Shown here: positions 1 to 7,380 of the stretch, piece after piece | Position numbering within the stretch: the stretch's first letter is position 1 | Layout of the letters: each line of letters opens with the position of its first letter | Source of the DNA: Paracoccaceae bacterium | GTDB lineage: Bacteria > Pseudomonadota > Alphaproteobacteria > Rhodobacterales > Rhodobacteraceae | Reading direction: 5' to 3' | DNA: 39,336 nt | Assembly (NCBI GenBank): GCA_030758115.1 | Contig: JANREX010000025.1 | Location: forward strand, 1 to 39,336 | Notes under the pieces: model-generated | What the model was told of the DNA's origin: nothing | Seen by the model: only the letters and a program-made list of their open reading frames with translations | Databases searched by the model: none | Made by a program: the position numbers and the translations under genes

Positions 1-508
1 ATTCCTGCGGCAATCCGGTGATCGCATCGATCACCCCATGTGGTGCAAGTGCGCGCCTTGAAAGATGCAGACAACCGCGCTGTTCGGGTGTCATTGCGCC
101 ATGGCTTTGCCGGTTTTCTGCAGGGCTTGGCGCCTGCAGGCAAAACCAGGAGCCAAAGCCAGGCTGCAGAATGATCCGGAATGATGGGTCACTTGAAAAT
201 AGATGCGAAATCAGATCCTTGAGTTCAGGCCGATTGCCGAAACTCGACAAGGCTGTGCCGACAGGATGGTCCCGGCACCTGGGGGAATGCCACTTCCCTT
301 TCTCATACTGCACGCTGGTGAATTTGCGCATGTGTTTGCGCAGGGCGTCAAAGCTGACGCGGAAGCGGAGGAAGATCCCGAGTTTCTTTTCCCACAGCCC
401 GCCGACCAGCGCCGCGAACCGGGGACGATCCGCGCAAAAGGCGGCGGCGACAGGCGGGGACGGGGCATCCTCATCGCTGACATGGCAAAAGCCAAGAAAG
501 GCACTCAT
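1..508 (-). CDS. Hypothetical protein, 3' end cut off by the window edge
   Basis: An open frame of 169 codons begins at an ATG at 508 on the minus strand and runs off the left edge without a stop. A GAGG ribosome-binding sequence lies about seven bases before the ATG. The product starts MSAFLGFCHVSDEDAP and contains a basic stretch (FDALRKHMRKFTSVQYEK) followed by a mixed hydrophobic region. I recognise no family and see no signal peptide or membrane segment. A + T content is higher than in neighbouring genes, which could mean a recently acquired or fast-evolving gene. That 169 codons stay open in GC-rich DNA, together with the ribosome-binding site, supports it being real. Without its C-terminus and homologues this remains tentative. 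Confidence 0.5.
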   Translation of the reverse strand, partial: MSAFLGFCHVSDEDAPSPPVAAAFCADRPRFAALVGGLWEKKLGIFLRFRVSFDALRKHMRKFTSVQYEKGKWHSPRCRDHPVGTALSSFGNRPELKDLISHLFSSDPSFRIILQPGFGSWFCLQAPSPAENRQSHGAMTPEQRGCLHLSRRALAPHGVIDAITGLPQE

Positions 509-968
509 CCCAAACCTCATACGCAACCACAAGATGTTTGCGGTTCGCGTCACGGGAAGTCAAGCGGTCGCCACAAAACCGCCTGTGACGACAGAGGCCA
601 GGAACAAAGGGCGAAACCCTGCCCATAAGCCCCCGTTCTGCCGCGACTTGTGACAGAGGCAAATGATCGCCGCCGGGGCCGAGGCGCGCGCCTTGGCCGC
701 GTGCGCCAAGGCAGTGATTTGCCTGCCGCGCAAGCAGTTCTCTGCGGTGATCCGGGAAATCCGTGCGGTGGCAGCTTCGCAAGACCTTGCTGTCGCGCGG
801 TCGCGCCTCTCGACCGCACCAATCAGGCCGATGGCCCCCTGCCGATACCGATGATCGATGCCGTGGCCCCCCGCGACGCGGCGTCGTTTGCATGTTTCCC
901 GGCTTTCCATCCTGCAAAGGACGTGGTGTTATCTGCGTGGAATTGATTTTCGCAGGGAGGAAAAAGGC
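509..968. other. Non-coding stretch upstream of the acyl-CoA dehydrogenase
   Basis: About 460 bases separate the divergent unknown gene from the acyl-CoA dehydrogenase. Short overlapping open frames exist on both strands, but none has a recognisable product together with a well-placed ribosome-binding site. The right part should hold the dehydrogenase promoter. An inverted pair TTTGCA (887-892) and TGCAAA (913-918) lies there. The dehydrogenase ribosome-binding site GGGAGG is just left of 969. Confidence 0.5.
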
Positions 969-2204
969 ATGGACATGAACTTCGGGATGCGACCCGAGAA
1001 TCGGCGCCTGCTGGACCGTGTGGCCGCCATGATCCGCGATGAGGTCATGCCGCTGGAGGATGAGTATCACGCCGAGATCGCCAAGGAGGACCGCTGGACC
1101 TTCACGGCCCGCCAGACCGAGATCCTCGAAGGGTTGAAGGCCAAGGCCAAGGCCGAAGGCCTGTGGAATTTCTGGCTGACCGACAGCGAGAAGGGCTTTG
1201 GCCTGAGCACGGTGGAATATGCCTATTTCGCCGAAGAGATGGGCAAGACGCCCCTGGGCGCCGAGGTCTTCAACTGCTCGGCCCCCGATACCGGCAACAT
1301 GGAGGTGTTCGAGCGTTACGGCACACCCGCCATGAAAAAGCAGTGGCTGGCCCCGTTGCTGGAGGGGCAGATCCGCTCGGCCTATCTGATGACAGAACCC
1401 GATGTCGCCAGTTCGGATGCCACGAATGTGTCGATGTCCTGCGTGCGCGATGGCGACGACTATGTGCTGAACGGCGAAAAATGGTGGGCCTCGGGCGCCG
1501 GCGATCCGCGCTGCAAGGTCTATATCGTCATGGTCAAGACGGGTGGCGACGACGCGCCCAAACATGCGCGCCATTCGATGATCGTGGTGCCTGCCGCCAC
1601 CAAGGGCATCGAGGTGCTGCGCCCGATGGAGGTCTACGGCAATGACGATGCGCCGCACGGGCATATGCATATCCGCTTCACCGATGTGCGTGTGCCGGCG
1701 GAAAACCTGCTGCTCGGCGAGGGGCGCGGTTTCGAGATCAGCCAGGGCCGCCTCGGGCCGGGCCGCATCCATCACTGCATGCGCGCCATCGGACAGGCCG
1801 AATCCGCGCTCGAACTGATGTGCAAGCGCTCGCTGGCGCGGGAGGCTTTTGGCAAGAAGCTGGCCCAGCTTGGCGCGAATTTCGACATCATCGCCGAATG
1901 CCGGATGGAGATCGAGATGGCACGCCTGCTGTGCCTCAAGGCGGCCTGGTACATGGACCAGGGTGACAAGCGCGCGGCGGCCCCCTGGATCAGCCAGATC
2001 AAGGTGATCGCGCCGCGTGTGGCGCTCAAGGTCATCGACGAGGCCGTGCAGATGTTCGGCGGCCAGGGTGTCAGCCAGGATACACCGCTGGCGCATAAAT
2101 GGACCCATGTCCGCACATTGCGGCTGGCCGATGGACCCGACGCGGTGCATCGCCGCCAGGTGGCCCGCGCCGAATTGAAGAAGTACACGCAGGAAAAGGT
2201 CTGA
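969..2204 (+). CDS. Acyl-CoA dehydrogenase (ACAD10/11-like)
   Basis: 411 residues, full length for this flavoenzyme family, which oxidises acyl-CoA to trans-2-enoyl-CoA and passes electrons to ETF. The N-terminal helical domain carries an FWLTDSEKGFG segment. The central beta domain has the FAD/substrate motif YLMTEPDVASSDATN near residue 140. The C-terminal helical domain has GPGRIHHCMRAIG and FGGQGVSQDTPLAHKW, typical of the ACAD10/11 branch. The start at 969 is chosen because GGGAGG lies nine bases upstream; a longer in-frame reading from 858 lacks such a signal. The gene is monocistronic and is followed by a terminator hairpin. The true acyl substrate cannot be told from sequence. Two other genes in this window act on acyl-CoAs but are not adjacent. 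Confidence 0.93.
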   Translation: MDMNFGMRPENRRLLDRVAAMIRDEVMPLEDEYHAEIAKEDRWTFTARQTEILEGLKAKAKAEGLWNFWLTDSEKGFGLSTVEYAYFAEEMGKTPLGAEVFNCSAPDTGNMEVFERYGTPAMKKQWLAPLLEGQIRSAYLMTEPDVASSDATNVSMSCVRDGDDYVLNGEKWWASGAGDPRCKVYIVMVKTGGDDAPKHARHSMIVVPAATKGIEVLRPMEVYGNDDAPHGHMHIRFTDVRVPAENLLLGEGRGFEISQGRLGPGRIHHCMRAIGQAESALELMCKRSLAREAFGKKLAQLGANFDIIAECRMEIEMARLLCLKAAWYMDQGDKRAAAPWISQIKVIAPRVALKVIDEAVQMFGGQGVSQDTPLAHKWTHVRTLRLADGPDAVHRRQVARAELKKYTQEKV

Positions 2205-2229
2205 GCCGTCACAGGTCGCGATGTAAACG

Positions 2230-2254
2230 AAAGGGGGCCGTCTGGCCCCCTTTT
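2230..2254 (+). terminator. Intrinsic terminator after the acyl-CoA dehydrogenase
   Basis: A perfect ten-base-pair stem, AAAGGGGGCC with GGCCCCCTTT around a GTCT loop, ends in a run of T. It lies 25 bases after the stop codon, as expected of a rho-independent terminator. Confidence 0.85.
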
Positions 2255-2292
2255 ATCATCCGGCCCTGCGCGATTCCGCGGGGCGGCGCCTT

Positions 2293-2352
2293 GAGTATTT
2301 GAAGAACGATGAAGCAGAGGCCCCGTTTGCCTTCATCGTTCCAAAAATACTC
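2293..2352. repeat. Long palindrome between convergent genes
   Basis: Two 22-base arms (2293-2314 and 2331-2352) are inverted copies, both beginning GAGTATTT on their own strand and ending in GAACGATGAAG, with a short mismatch inside each arm and a 16-base spacer. It sits between the convergent acyl-CoA dehydrogenase and YeeE genes. It could act as a bidirectional terminator or an mRNA-end stabiliser. I believe similar GAACGATGAAG palindromes recur in Rhodobacteraceae genomes, but that is from memory and unverified. Confidence 0.7.
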
Positions 2353-2387
2353 GGATCCGACGGACAGGGCCGGGCGGTGCGCTTGGG

Positions 2388-3449
2388 TCATTCCGCCGGC
2401 TGGAAACCCTCGATCAGCTGGCGCAGGCCGAAGGCCGCCCCGGCCAGGATCGCCATAAAGGTGAGGGGCGCCGAGAAGGCCAGCACGGAAAAGGCCGACA
2501 CGCCTTGCCCTATGGTGCAGCCCAGCGCCAGAACCGCGCCCACGCCCATCAGCGCGGCCCCGGTGATCTGGCGGCGCAATTCACGCGGATCCTCGCAGGC
2601 TTCCCAGCGGAAATGGCCCTTGAAGAGGGATCCGATGAAGGCGCCCAGGATCACCCCCGCCACCGATCCCACGGCGAAGGAGGGCGCGCGCGCCGAACCG
2701 GTCATCGCGTAGAGCAGGCTTTCGCCCACCGGGGCGGAAAAGCTGTGCGATACGACCGGCATGTCGGTATAGCCCGTTGTCGCCACCCAATAGCTGCCCG
2801 CCCAGCCTGACACGATTGCCAGTGCCACGACGGCAGACCAGAAGATCGCGCGGCCATTCGTCAGGAAACGGCGCGAGGACAGGGTCCCGGCCACGATCAG
2901 CGCGCCGATCAGCATGCCGATGCCCGCGATGGAACCGCCGGTCAGATCGGCCAGCAGATGCGCCAGACCCGGCGGCATCTCGCCCGGAACCACATCCTGC
3001 TGATTGATCAGCATGGCGCGCAGCGGGGCGAGGGGGCCGGACATCACGAAATAGGCCGACAGTCCCATGACCAGCACGATCACGAAGGCGCGCATGTCGC
3101 CGCCGCCCAGTCGCGCGATCGACCCGAAGCCGCAGTTGCCCGCCAGCGCCATGCCATAGCCGAACATCAGCCCGCCGATGATCGACACGACCGGCATCCA
3201 GCGGATCGACAGGTAGAATGACCGCTCAGGCTCCAGCAGTCCGGTCGCCATCAGACCGAAGGTGCCGATCACGGACAGCCCGATCGCCAGCACCCACATG
3301 CGCATGCGCGTGTCGTTTTGCCCGTAAAGCATGTCCTCGATCGCGCCCATGGTGCAGAAACGGCCAAGCCGTGCCGCGAGGCCAAGCAGCAGACCGCTGG
3401 CCATGCCGATCAACGCCACAAGGGCGCTGTCGCTGATCCCTTCGAACAT
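2388..3449 (-). CDS. soxT: YeeE/YedE family sulfur-compound transporter (SoxT-like)
   Basis: 353 residues of a double-length YeeE/YedE membrane protein. About nine to ten hydrophobic helices are visible. The cysteine motifs that mark the family occur at RFCTMGAI near residue 30, NCGFGSIARLGGG near residue 105, and GCTIGQGVSAFS near residue 310. Homologues move thiosulfate or other sulfane-sulfur compounds through the inner membrane using conserved cysteines, as shown for TsuA/YeeE. It is the last gene of a leftward unit soxS-soxR-YeeE, 27 bases after soxR, so import or export of a Sox substrate or intermediate is likely. The soxT name follows its position in the sox locus and is less certain than the family. 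It ends facing the acyl-CoA dehydrogenase. Confidence 0.85.
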   Translation of the reverse strand: MFEGISDSALVALIGMASGLLLGLAARLGRFCTMGAIEDMLYGQNDTRMRMWVLAIGLSVIGTFGLMATGLLEPERSFYLSIRWMPVVSIIGGLMFGYGMALAGNCGFGSIARLGGGDMRAFVIVLVMGLSAYFVMSGPLAPLRAMLINQQDVVPGEMPPGLAHLLADLTGGSIAGIGMLIGALIVAGTLSSRRFLTNGRAIFWSAVVALAIVSGWAGSYWVATTGYTDMPVVSHSFSAPVGESLLYAMTGSARAPSFAVGSVAGVILGAFIGSLFKGHFRWEACEDPRELRRQITGAALMGVGAVLALGCTIGQGVSAFSVLAFSAPLTFMAILAGAAFGLRQLIEGFQPAE

Positions 3450-3476
3450 CGCCTGATCCTCCCCGATCCGCTGTGT

Positions 3477-3827
3477 TCAGATACTTGTACCGGGCTCGTC
3501 CACGCAGAACAGCTCGTATACCAGTTCGAGTATACGTTTCGGGCGCTCATCCGCCAAACGATAATAGATGGCCTTGCCGTCGCGGCGCGGCACCACCAGG
3601 CCCTCAAGGCGCAGCCGCGACAGTTGCTGGCTGACGGCGGCCTGCCGGGCGGACAGAAGCTCTTCCAGCTCGGTCACGGATTTCTCGCCCGACACAAGGT
3701 GGCACAGGATCAGCAGACGGCCCTCATGGCTGAGCGCTTTCAGGAAATTGCTGGCCGTCGTCGCATTGTCGACGAAGCGGTCCATCTCGGCGTCCGAGAT
3801 ATTGTCTGTGAATACTGGAAGCGGCAC
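3477..3827 (-). CDS. soxR: ArsR-family persulfide-sensing repressor SoxR (SqrR/BigR type)
   Basis: 116 residues from a GTG start. The winged-helix fold of ArsR proteins is clear: SNFLKALSHEGRLLILCHL, then the recognition-helix region VSQQLSRLRLEGLV and the wing RRDGKAIYYRL. Cys42 and Cys108 match the two cysteines that form a tetrasulfide bridge in SqrR/BigR when persulfide is present, releasing DNA. This is the Sox regulator, not the redox SoxR of the MerR family. The start is ambiguous: the GTG at 3827 gives the usual family length, an ATG at 3785 gives 102 residues, and the frame stays open to 3953. Its likely targets are the sox promoters, where two matching palindromes are found. Confidence 0.88.
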   Translation of the reverse strand: MPLPVFTDNISDAEMDRFVDNATTASNFLKALSHEGRLLILCHLVSGEKSVTELEELLSARQAAVSQQLSRLRLEGLVVPRRDGKAIYYRLADERPKRILELVYELFCVDEPGTSI

Positions 3828-3963
3828 TTGCCTTGTCCCCTGCCTTCTTTCGGTCGTGCATACCTGTTCTTCGCAGGCAGGCGTAGTGCCGATCTGCCGA
3901 ACCGACAAGTCCGGACGCGTTTTGAACCCAAGGTCCCGCAGGGCCTCGGTCAAACCGCGGATA

Positions 3964-4356
3964 TCAGCTCGACCCGATGAAATCCGTCTTCTCCTTTAGC
4001 ATCTTTTCCAGCAGGCCCCAGAAGAAATCCTCGCCGGGATAACCCTCGATTCGGCCCAGTTCGCGACCGTCGTCGATCAGGATGAAGGTCGGGGTGAAGA
4101 GGACCGGGCGGTCGAAGGTCACCCCAGCGGGCGCGCCTTCGCGGATATTGACCACGCGCAGGGGGGCGAACTGGCCAAGGTCGGTGTTGGGATAGGCCGG
4201 GCCGATCTGCTTCTTCCACGCGATGCAATAGCCGCAGCCTTCGCGGTCGATCATCACCAGTTCCGCGGCACTTGCCGTCTGCGGTGTCAGCAATATGGCC
4301 GCAACCAGAAGGGCGGCCGCAGAAAGGGGACGACATATGGCCTTGAGAAGACGCAT
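3964..4356 (-). CDS. soxS: Periplasmic thioredoxin SoxS
   Basis: 130 residues. A signal peptide (MRLLKAICRP, then a hydrophobic core ending near ASAAE at 28-32) sends it to the periplasm. The thioredoxin active site CGYC is at 41-44 and the cis-proline segment FTPTFIL lies near residue 93. In Paracoccus, SoxS reduces and reactivates the SoxYZ carrier; that role is taken from the family. It is transcribed divergently from soxV, with soxR downstream in the same direction. The ATG at 4356 is chosen because AGGG lies eight bases upstream and the signal peptide starts there; an in-frame upstream extension to 4473 is judged non-coding. Confidence 0.88.
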   Translation of the reverse strand: MRLLKAICRPLSAAALLVAAILLTPQTASAAELVMIDREGCGYCIAWKKQIGPAYPNTDLGQFAPLRVVNIREGAPAGVTFDRPVLFTPTFILIDDGRELGRIEGYPGEDFFWGLLEKMLKEKTDFIGSS

Positions 4357-4473
4357 GGAACAACCCTGTTCATGGCAGATAGCAAACGAAAATCTGTTGA
4401 CGTATGAAAAAATTGACGACAACGGTATACAAAAGATAATCTGAATATGTGAATAATTCAAGGAGTCCTGCAT
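4357..4473. promoter_or_regulatory. Divergent soxS-soxV control region
   Basis: The 117 bases between the two start codons are visibly AT-rich. For soxV, TTGACG (4413-4418) and GATAAT (4435-4440) with 16 bases between form a plausible sigma-70 promoter. The 12-mer ACGGTATACAAA (4422-4433) recurs upstream of soxX. A palindromic segment containing GAAT and ATTC half-sites lies at about 4441-4459, close to the AAGGAG ribosome-binding site. In Paracoccus pantotrophus SoxR binds the soxS-soxV region, but I find no exact ATTC-N8-GAAT match here. Confidence 0.55.
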
Positions 4474-5211
4474 ATGCTGGACATCTCCTATGCAGGGGCC
4501 GCGTTGGCGGGGCTGCTGTCTTTCTTTACGCCCTGTATTCTGCCGATGGTGCCGTTCTATCTATGCTACATGGCGGGCATTTCCATGTCCGAATTGCGCG
4601 ATGACGGGGCCATCGCACCCGGTGCGCAGAAGCGGCTTGTGATCTCGGCGGTTTTTTTCGCGATGGGCGTCAGCACCATTTTCGTGCTGCTGGGCATGGG
4701 GGCCACGGCGCTGGGCCAGACCTTCGCGCAATGGCGCCAGCCGCTGTCCTATGTGGCGGCCGCGATCCTGTTTCTGTTCGGTCTGCATTTCCTGGGCGTC
4801 CTGCGGATCGGGCTGCTCTACCGGGAGGCACGGCTGGAAAGCAAAGCCGAGCCGACAACGGTGATCGGTGCCTATGTCATGGGGCTGGCCTTCGGCTTTG
4901 GCTGGACGCCCTGCGTGGGCCCCGCGCTGGCCGCGATCCTGATGGTGGCCAGCGGCATGGGGGACATCTGGCAGGGCGGCAGTCTGTTGCTGGTCTACGG
5001 CCTTGCGATGACGGCGCCTTTTGTGGTGGCTGCGCTGTTCGCCAAGCCGTTCCTTGGCTGGATGCAGCGCAATCGCCGCTATCTTGGCCATGTGGAAAAG
5101 ATCATGGGTGTCATGCTGATCGTCTTTGCGATCCTGATCGCCACCAATGCGGTCAACCTGATCGCGGATGCGATGATCCGCTGGTTTCCGGGTTTCATGT
5201 CGCTCGGCTAG
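4474..5211 (+). CDS. soxV: CcdA-family thiol-disulfide transmembrane protein SoxV
   Basis: 245 residues with six predicted membrane helices. The two redox cysteines sit in the family motifs FFTPCILPMVPFY near the N-terminus and FGWTPCVGPALA in the middle. CcdA proteins carry electrons from cytoplasmic thioredoxin across the membrane to periplasmic thioredoxins, here SoxW and probably SoxS. The ATG at 4474 follows an AAGGAG. soxW begins 23 bases after its stop, so the two are co-transcribed. It is the first gene of the rightward sox unit. Confidence 0.93.
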   Translation: MLDISYAGAALAGLLSFFTPCILPMVPFYLCYMAGISMSELRDDGAIAPGAQKRLVISAVFFAMGVSTIFVLLGMGATALGQTFAQWRQPLSYVAAAILFLFGLHFLGVLRIGLLYREARLESKAEPTTVIGAYVMGLAFGFGWTPCVGPALAAILMVASGMGDIWQGGSLLLVYGLAMTAPFVVAALFAKPFLGWMQRNRRYLGHVEKIMGVMLIVFAILIATNAVNLIADAMIRWFPGFMSLG

Positions 5212-5234
5212 GGCGCAAATCGAGGGAGGATGGA

Positions 5235-5801
5235 ATGAGAGGACTGATGTCAACGGTGGCTGCGGCGACCACGGCCCTGGCGCTGGCCATCATGCCGGTG
5301 GCGGCGGCCGAACTGGGCGATGACGGGCTGCACAAGGCCGCCTGGATGCGCGACACGTTCAAGGACCTGCGCGAGGACCTGGCCGAGGCCAGCGCCGAGG
5401 GCAAGCGCCTTGCGATCATCTTCGAACAGCGCGGCTGCATCTACTGCAAGCAGATGCACGAGGAGGTCTTTCCTGATTCGGAGGTCGATTCGTTCATCCG
5501 CGAGAATTACTTCGTGATTCAGATGAACATGTTCGGCGATGTCGAGGTGACCGATTTCGACGGCGAGGCCCTGCCGGAAAAGGAGATGGCGCGCAAATGG
5601 GGGCTGATGTTCACCCCGACGCTGATGTTCTTCCCCGAAGAGGTGCCAGAGGGTGTCACGGCGCCACAGGCTGCGGTCGCCGTCATGCCCGGCGCCTTCA
5701 AGAAAGGTACTACTCTGGCGATGTTACGCTGGGTTGTTGAGAAGGGATACGAGACCGACGAGCCCTTCCAGAAATACCTGGCGCGGCAGCTGTCGCAATA
5801 G
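5235..5801 (+). CDS. soxW: Periplasmic thioredoxin SoxW
   Basis: 188 residues. The N-terminal signal peptide spans about 25 residues and ends at VAAAE. The thioredoxin-fold active site CIYC is at 68-71, followed by the cis-proline segment FTPTLMFFPEE. SoxW receives electrons from SoxV and reduces periplasmic Sox partners. The start at 5235 is set by GGGAGG five bases upstream; the frame is open far upstream only as an overlap of soxV. About 180 bases containing a regulatory palindrome separate it from soxX, so soxVW and soxX onward may be separate transcripts, as in Paracoccus. Confidence 0.9.
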   Translation: MRGLMSTVAAATTALALAIMPVAAAELGDDGLHKAAWMRDTFKDLREDLAEASAEGKRLAIIFEQRGCIYCKQMHEEVFPDSEVDSFIRENYFVIQMNMFGDVEVTDFDGEALPEKEMARKWGLMFTPTLMFFPEEVPEGVTAPQAAVAVMPGAFKKGTTLAMLRWVVEKGYETDEPFQKYLARQLSQ

Positions 5802-5877
5802 GCCTGGCAGCCACTGCGCAGGGCGCGCGCCCTGCCTGCGAAGGTCCGCAAAGGGCCGCGCGCGGCTTTCAGATAAG

Positions 5878-5899
5878 CAAATTCGTTTTTGTGAATTTG
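5878..5899. promoter_or_regulatory. Candidate SoxR/SqrR operator upstream of soxX
   Basis: A 22-base palindrome with arms CAAATTC and GAATTTG holds an exact ATTC-N8-GAAT core (5881-5896). As I recall, this is the consensus described for the Rhodobacter persulfide repressor SqrR. It lies about 80 bases before soxX. SoxR binding in the soxW-soxX gap is established for Paracoccus. A second copy with the same core precedes soxC. Confidence 0.72.
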
Positions 5900-5927
5900 T
5901 TGTTGCACAGAACCCCGCGCGTGGACT

Positions 5928-5939
5928 ACGGTATACAAA
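5928..5939 (+). promoter_or_regulatory. 12-mer shared by the soxV and soxX upstream regions
   Basis: ACGGTATACAAA occurs here and at 4422-4433. In both places a TTG-initial hexamer (TTGACG, TTGCAC) lies exactly 23 bases before TATACA. The spacing is too long for a usual sigma-70 promoter, so it may be a protein-binding site or a promoter part of another kind. Confidence 0.4.
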
Positions 5940-5979
5940 GCTAACTCAGCCAGAAGACCTGGTAGCTAAGGGAGGGAAC

Positions 5980-6453
5980 ATGAGGCTTTCAACATTGACA
6001 CTGGCGGCAACGCTCGTGGCATCCGGCGCGTTCGCGGCGGAGCCCGTGGCACCGGCCGACGTGGTCTACACCGATGCCGGGGCCATCGAGGCGTCGCTGT
6101 CCGGGACACCTGGCAACGCCGAAGATGGCGTCAAGGCGTTTTCCAGCCGCTCGATCGGCAACTGCGTCGCCTGTCACGAGATCACCGGGCTGGGCGCGGC
6201 TTTCCCCGGCAACGTGGGGCCGATGCTGGACGGTGTCGGCAGCCGCTGGAGCGAGGCGGAGCTGCGCGGTATCGTGGCCAATGCAAAGCTGGTCTACGAC
6301 GGCACGATCATGCCGGCCTTCTACAAGGTGGACGGGTTCATCCGTCCGGGTAACGCATACACGGGCAAGGCGGCCGAAACGCTCGAGCCGCTTCTGACCG
6401 CACAGCAGATCGAAGATGTGGTGGCCTTCCTGATGACTCTCAAAGACGAGTGA
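5980..6453 (+). CDS. soxX: Sulfur-oxidising protein SoxX, c-type cytochrome
   Basis: 157 residues. A signal peptide ends at about AFAAE (residue 21). One haem-binding CVACH is at 62-66, and the methionine of MPAFY (residue 111) is the expected distal ligand. SoxX pairs with SoxA in the periplasm; the complex joins thiosulfate oxidatively to the cysteine of SoxY. The ribosome-binding site GGAGGG lies right before the ATG. soxY follows after 32 bases. The candidate SoxR operator at 5878-5899 is upstream. Confidence 0.94.
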   Translation: MRLSTLTLAATLVASGAFAAEPVAPADVVYTDAGAIEASLSGTPGNAEDGVKAFSSRSIGNCVACHEITGLGAAFPGNVGPMLDGVGSRWSEAELRGIVANAKLVYDGTIMPAFYKVDGFIRPGNAYTGKAAETLEPLLTAQQIEDVVAFLMTLKDE

Positions 6454-6485
6454 TCGGGAAGCGCTTGATAAAAGGAGACAACAGA

Positions 6486-6902
6486 ATGGATTTCACAAGA
6501 CGTGATACTCTGGCGCTTGGCATGGGTGCCGTAGCGCTGACAGTACTGCCTTTCCGGGCGAACGCAGCAGCCGATGACGCGATTGCCGCCTTCACCGGTG
6601 GGGCCGCCATGGCCGACGCCGGGGTGACCCTGACCGCGCCGGAAATCGCGGAAAACGGCAACACCGTGCCGATCTCGGTCGAGGCCGAGGGCGCCGTGTC
6701 GATCATGGTTCTGGCTGCGGGCAACCCGACGCCGGGCGTGGGCACCTTCACCTTCGGCGAGATGGCCGGGGCGCATTCCGCTTCGACCCGCATCCGTCTG
6801 GCAGGCACCCAGGACGTGATCGCGATCGCCAAGATGGCTGACGGCAGCTTTGCCAAGGCCAGCTCGAACGTGAAGGTCACCATTGGCGGCTGCGGCGGCT
6901 GA
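6486..6902 (+). CDS. soxY: Sulfur carrier protein SoxY
   Basis: 138 residues. The N-terminus TRRDTLALG is a twin-arginine type signal, so the protein is probably exported folded, with SoxZ carried along. The C-terminus ends in GGCGG, the swinging arm whose Cys136 carries the sulfur intermediates through the Sox cycle. The ribosome-binding site AAAGGAG lies upstream of the ATG. A hairpin follows in the 71-base gap before soxZ. Confidence 0.95.
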   Translation: MDFTRRDTLALGMGAVALTVLPFRANAAADDAIAAFTGGAAMADAGVTLTAPEIAENGNTVPISVEAEGAVSIMVLAAGNPTPGVGTFTFGEMAGAHSASTRIRLAGTQDVIAIAKMADGSFAKASSNVKVTIGGCGG

Positions 6903-6917
6903 TCCGCGTCATCGCAC

Positions 6918-6937
6918 GCTGGCCCAGAGGGGCCGGC
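6918..6937 (+). other. Hairpin between soxY and soxZ
   Basis: GCTGGCCC and GGGCCGGC form an eight-pair stem (one wobble) around AGAG. No T-run follows, so RNA processing or stabilisation is more likely than termination. Confidence 0.5.
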
Positions 6938-6973
6938 ATTCGTTAACGCATAGACAGATTTAGGAGAGACAAA

Positions 6974-7303
6974 ATGGCAGAAGGCGTAAAACCCCGCGTC
7001 AAGGCCCCCAGCAAGGCAGCAGCCGGCGAGGCGGTCGTTCTGAAGACCCTGATCAGCCACCAGATGGAATCGGGCCAGCGCAAGAACGCGGACGGCACCC
7101 CGATCCCGCGCTCGATCATCAACCGCTTCACCTGCGAGTTCAACGGCAAGTCCGTGATCGACATCCAGATGGAGCCGGCGATCTCGACCAACCCGTATTT
7201 CGAGTTCGAGGCAGTGATCCCCGAAGCAGGCGACCTGAAGTTCACCTGGTACGATGATGACGGCTCGGTCTACGAGGACGTCAAATCCGTGGCGATCGGC
7301 TAA
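6974..7303 (+). CDS. soxZ: Thiosulfate oxidation carrier complex protein SoxZ
   Basis: 109 residues without a signal peptide, as usual for SoxZ, which is exported as a hitchhiker with SoxY. The immunoglobulin-like fold signature is visible in EFEAVIPEAGDLKFTW, with SVYEDVKSVAIG near the C-terminus. SoxYZ is the carrier on which thiosulfate sulfur is oxidised. TTAGGAGAG precedes the ATG. soxA follows after 77 bases that hold a hairpin. Confidence 0.95.
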   Translation: MAEGVKPRVKAPSKAAAGEAVVLKTLISHQMESGQRKNADGTPIPRSIINRFTCEFNGKSVIDIQMEPAISTNPYFEFEAVIPEAGDLKFTWYDDDGSVYEDVKSVAIG

Positions 7304-7325
7304 GCCGCACGGTCCAGCGAGATCT

Positions 7326-7356
7326 CGGGGCGCGGCGTCAAAAGGACCGCGCCTCG
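7326..7356 (+). other. Hairpin between soxZ and soxA
   Basis: CGGGGCGCGG and CCGCGCCTCG pair over ten positions, including one G-T pair, around an 11-base loop. It has no T-run and ends shortly before the soxA ribosome-binding site GGGAGG. Confidence 0.45.
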
Positions 7357-7380
7357 GGCAGCCAAAAGGGAGGGCACTAC

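Noticed and set aside
663-854. A 63-codon open frame upstream of the acyl-CoA dehydrogenase
   Set aside because: Its GC-rich third positions are suggestive, but the ribosome-binding sequence is too close to the ATG, no family is recognised, and other frames are open in the same stretch.
3828-3953. An N-terminal extension of SoxR to a TTG at 3953
   Set aside because: The extra 42 residues do not match the ArsR family, and the GTG at 3827 gives the family length and places the cysteines at 42 and 108.
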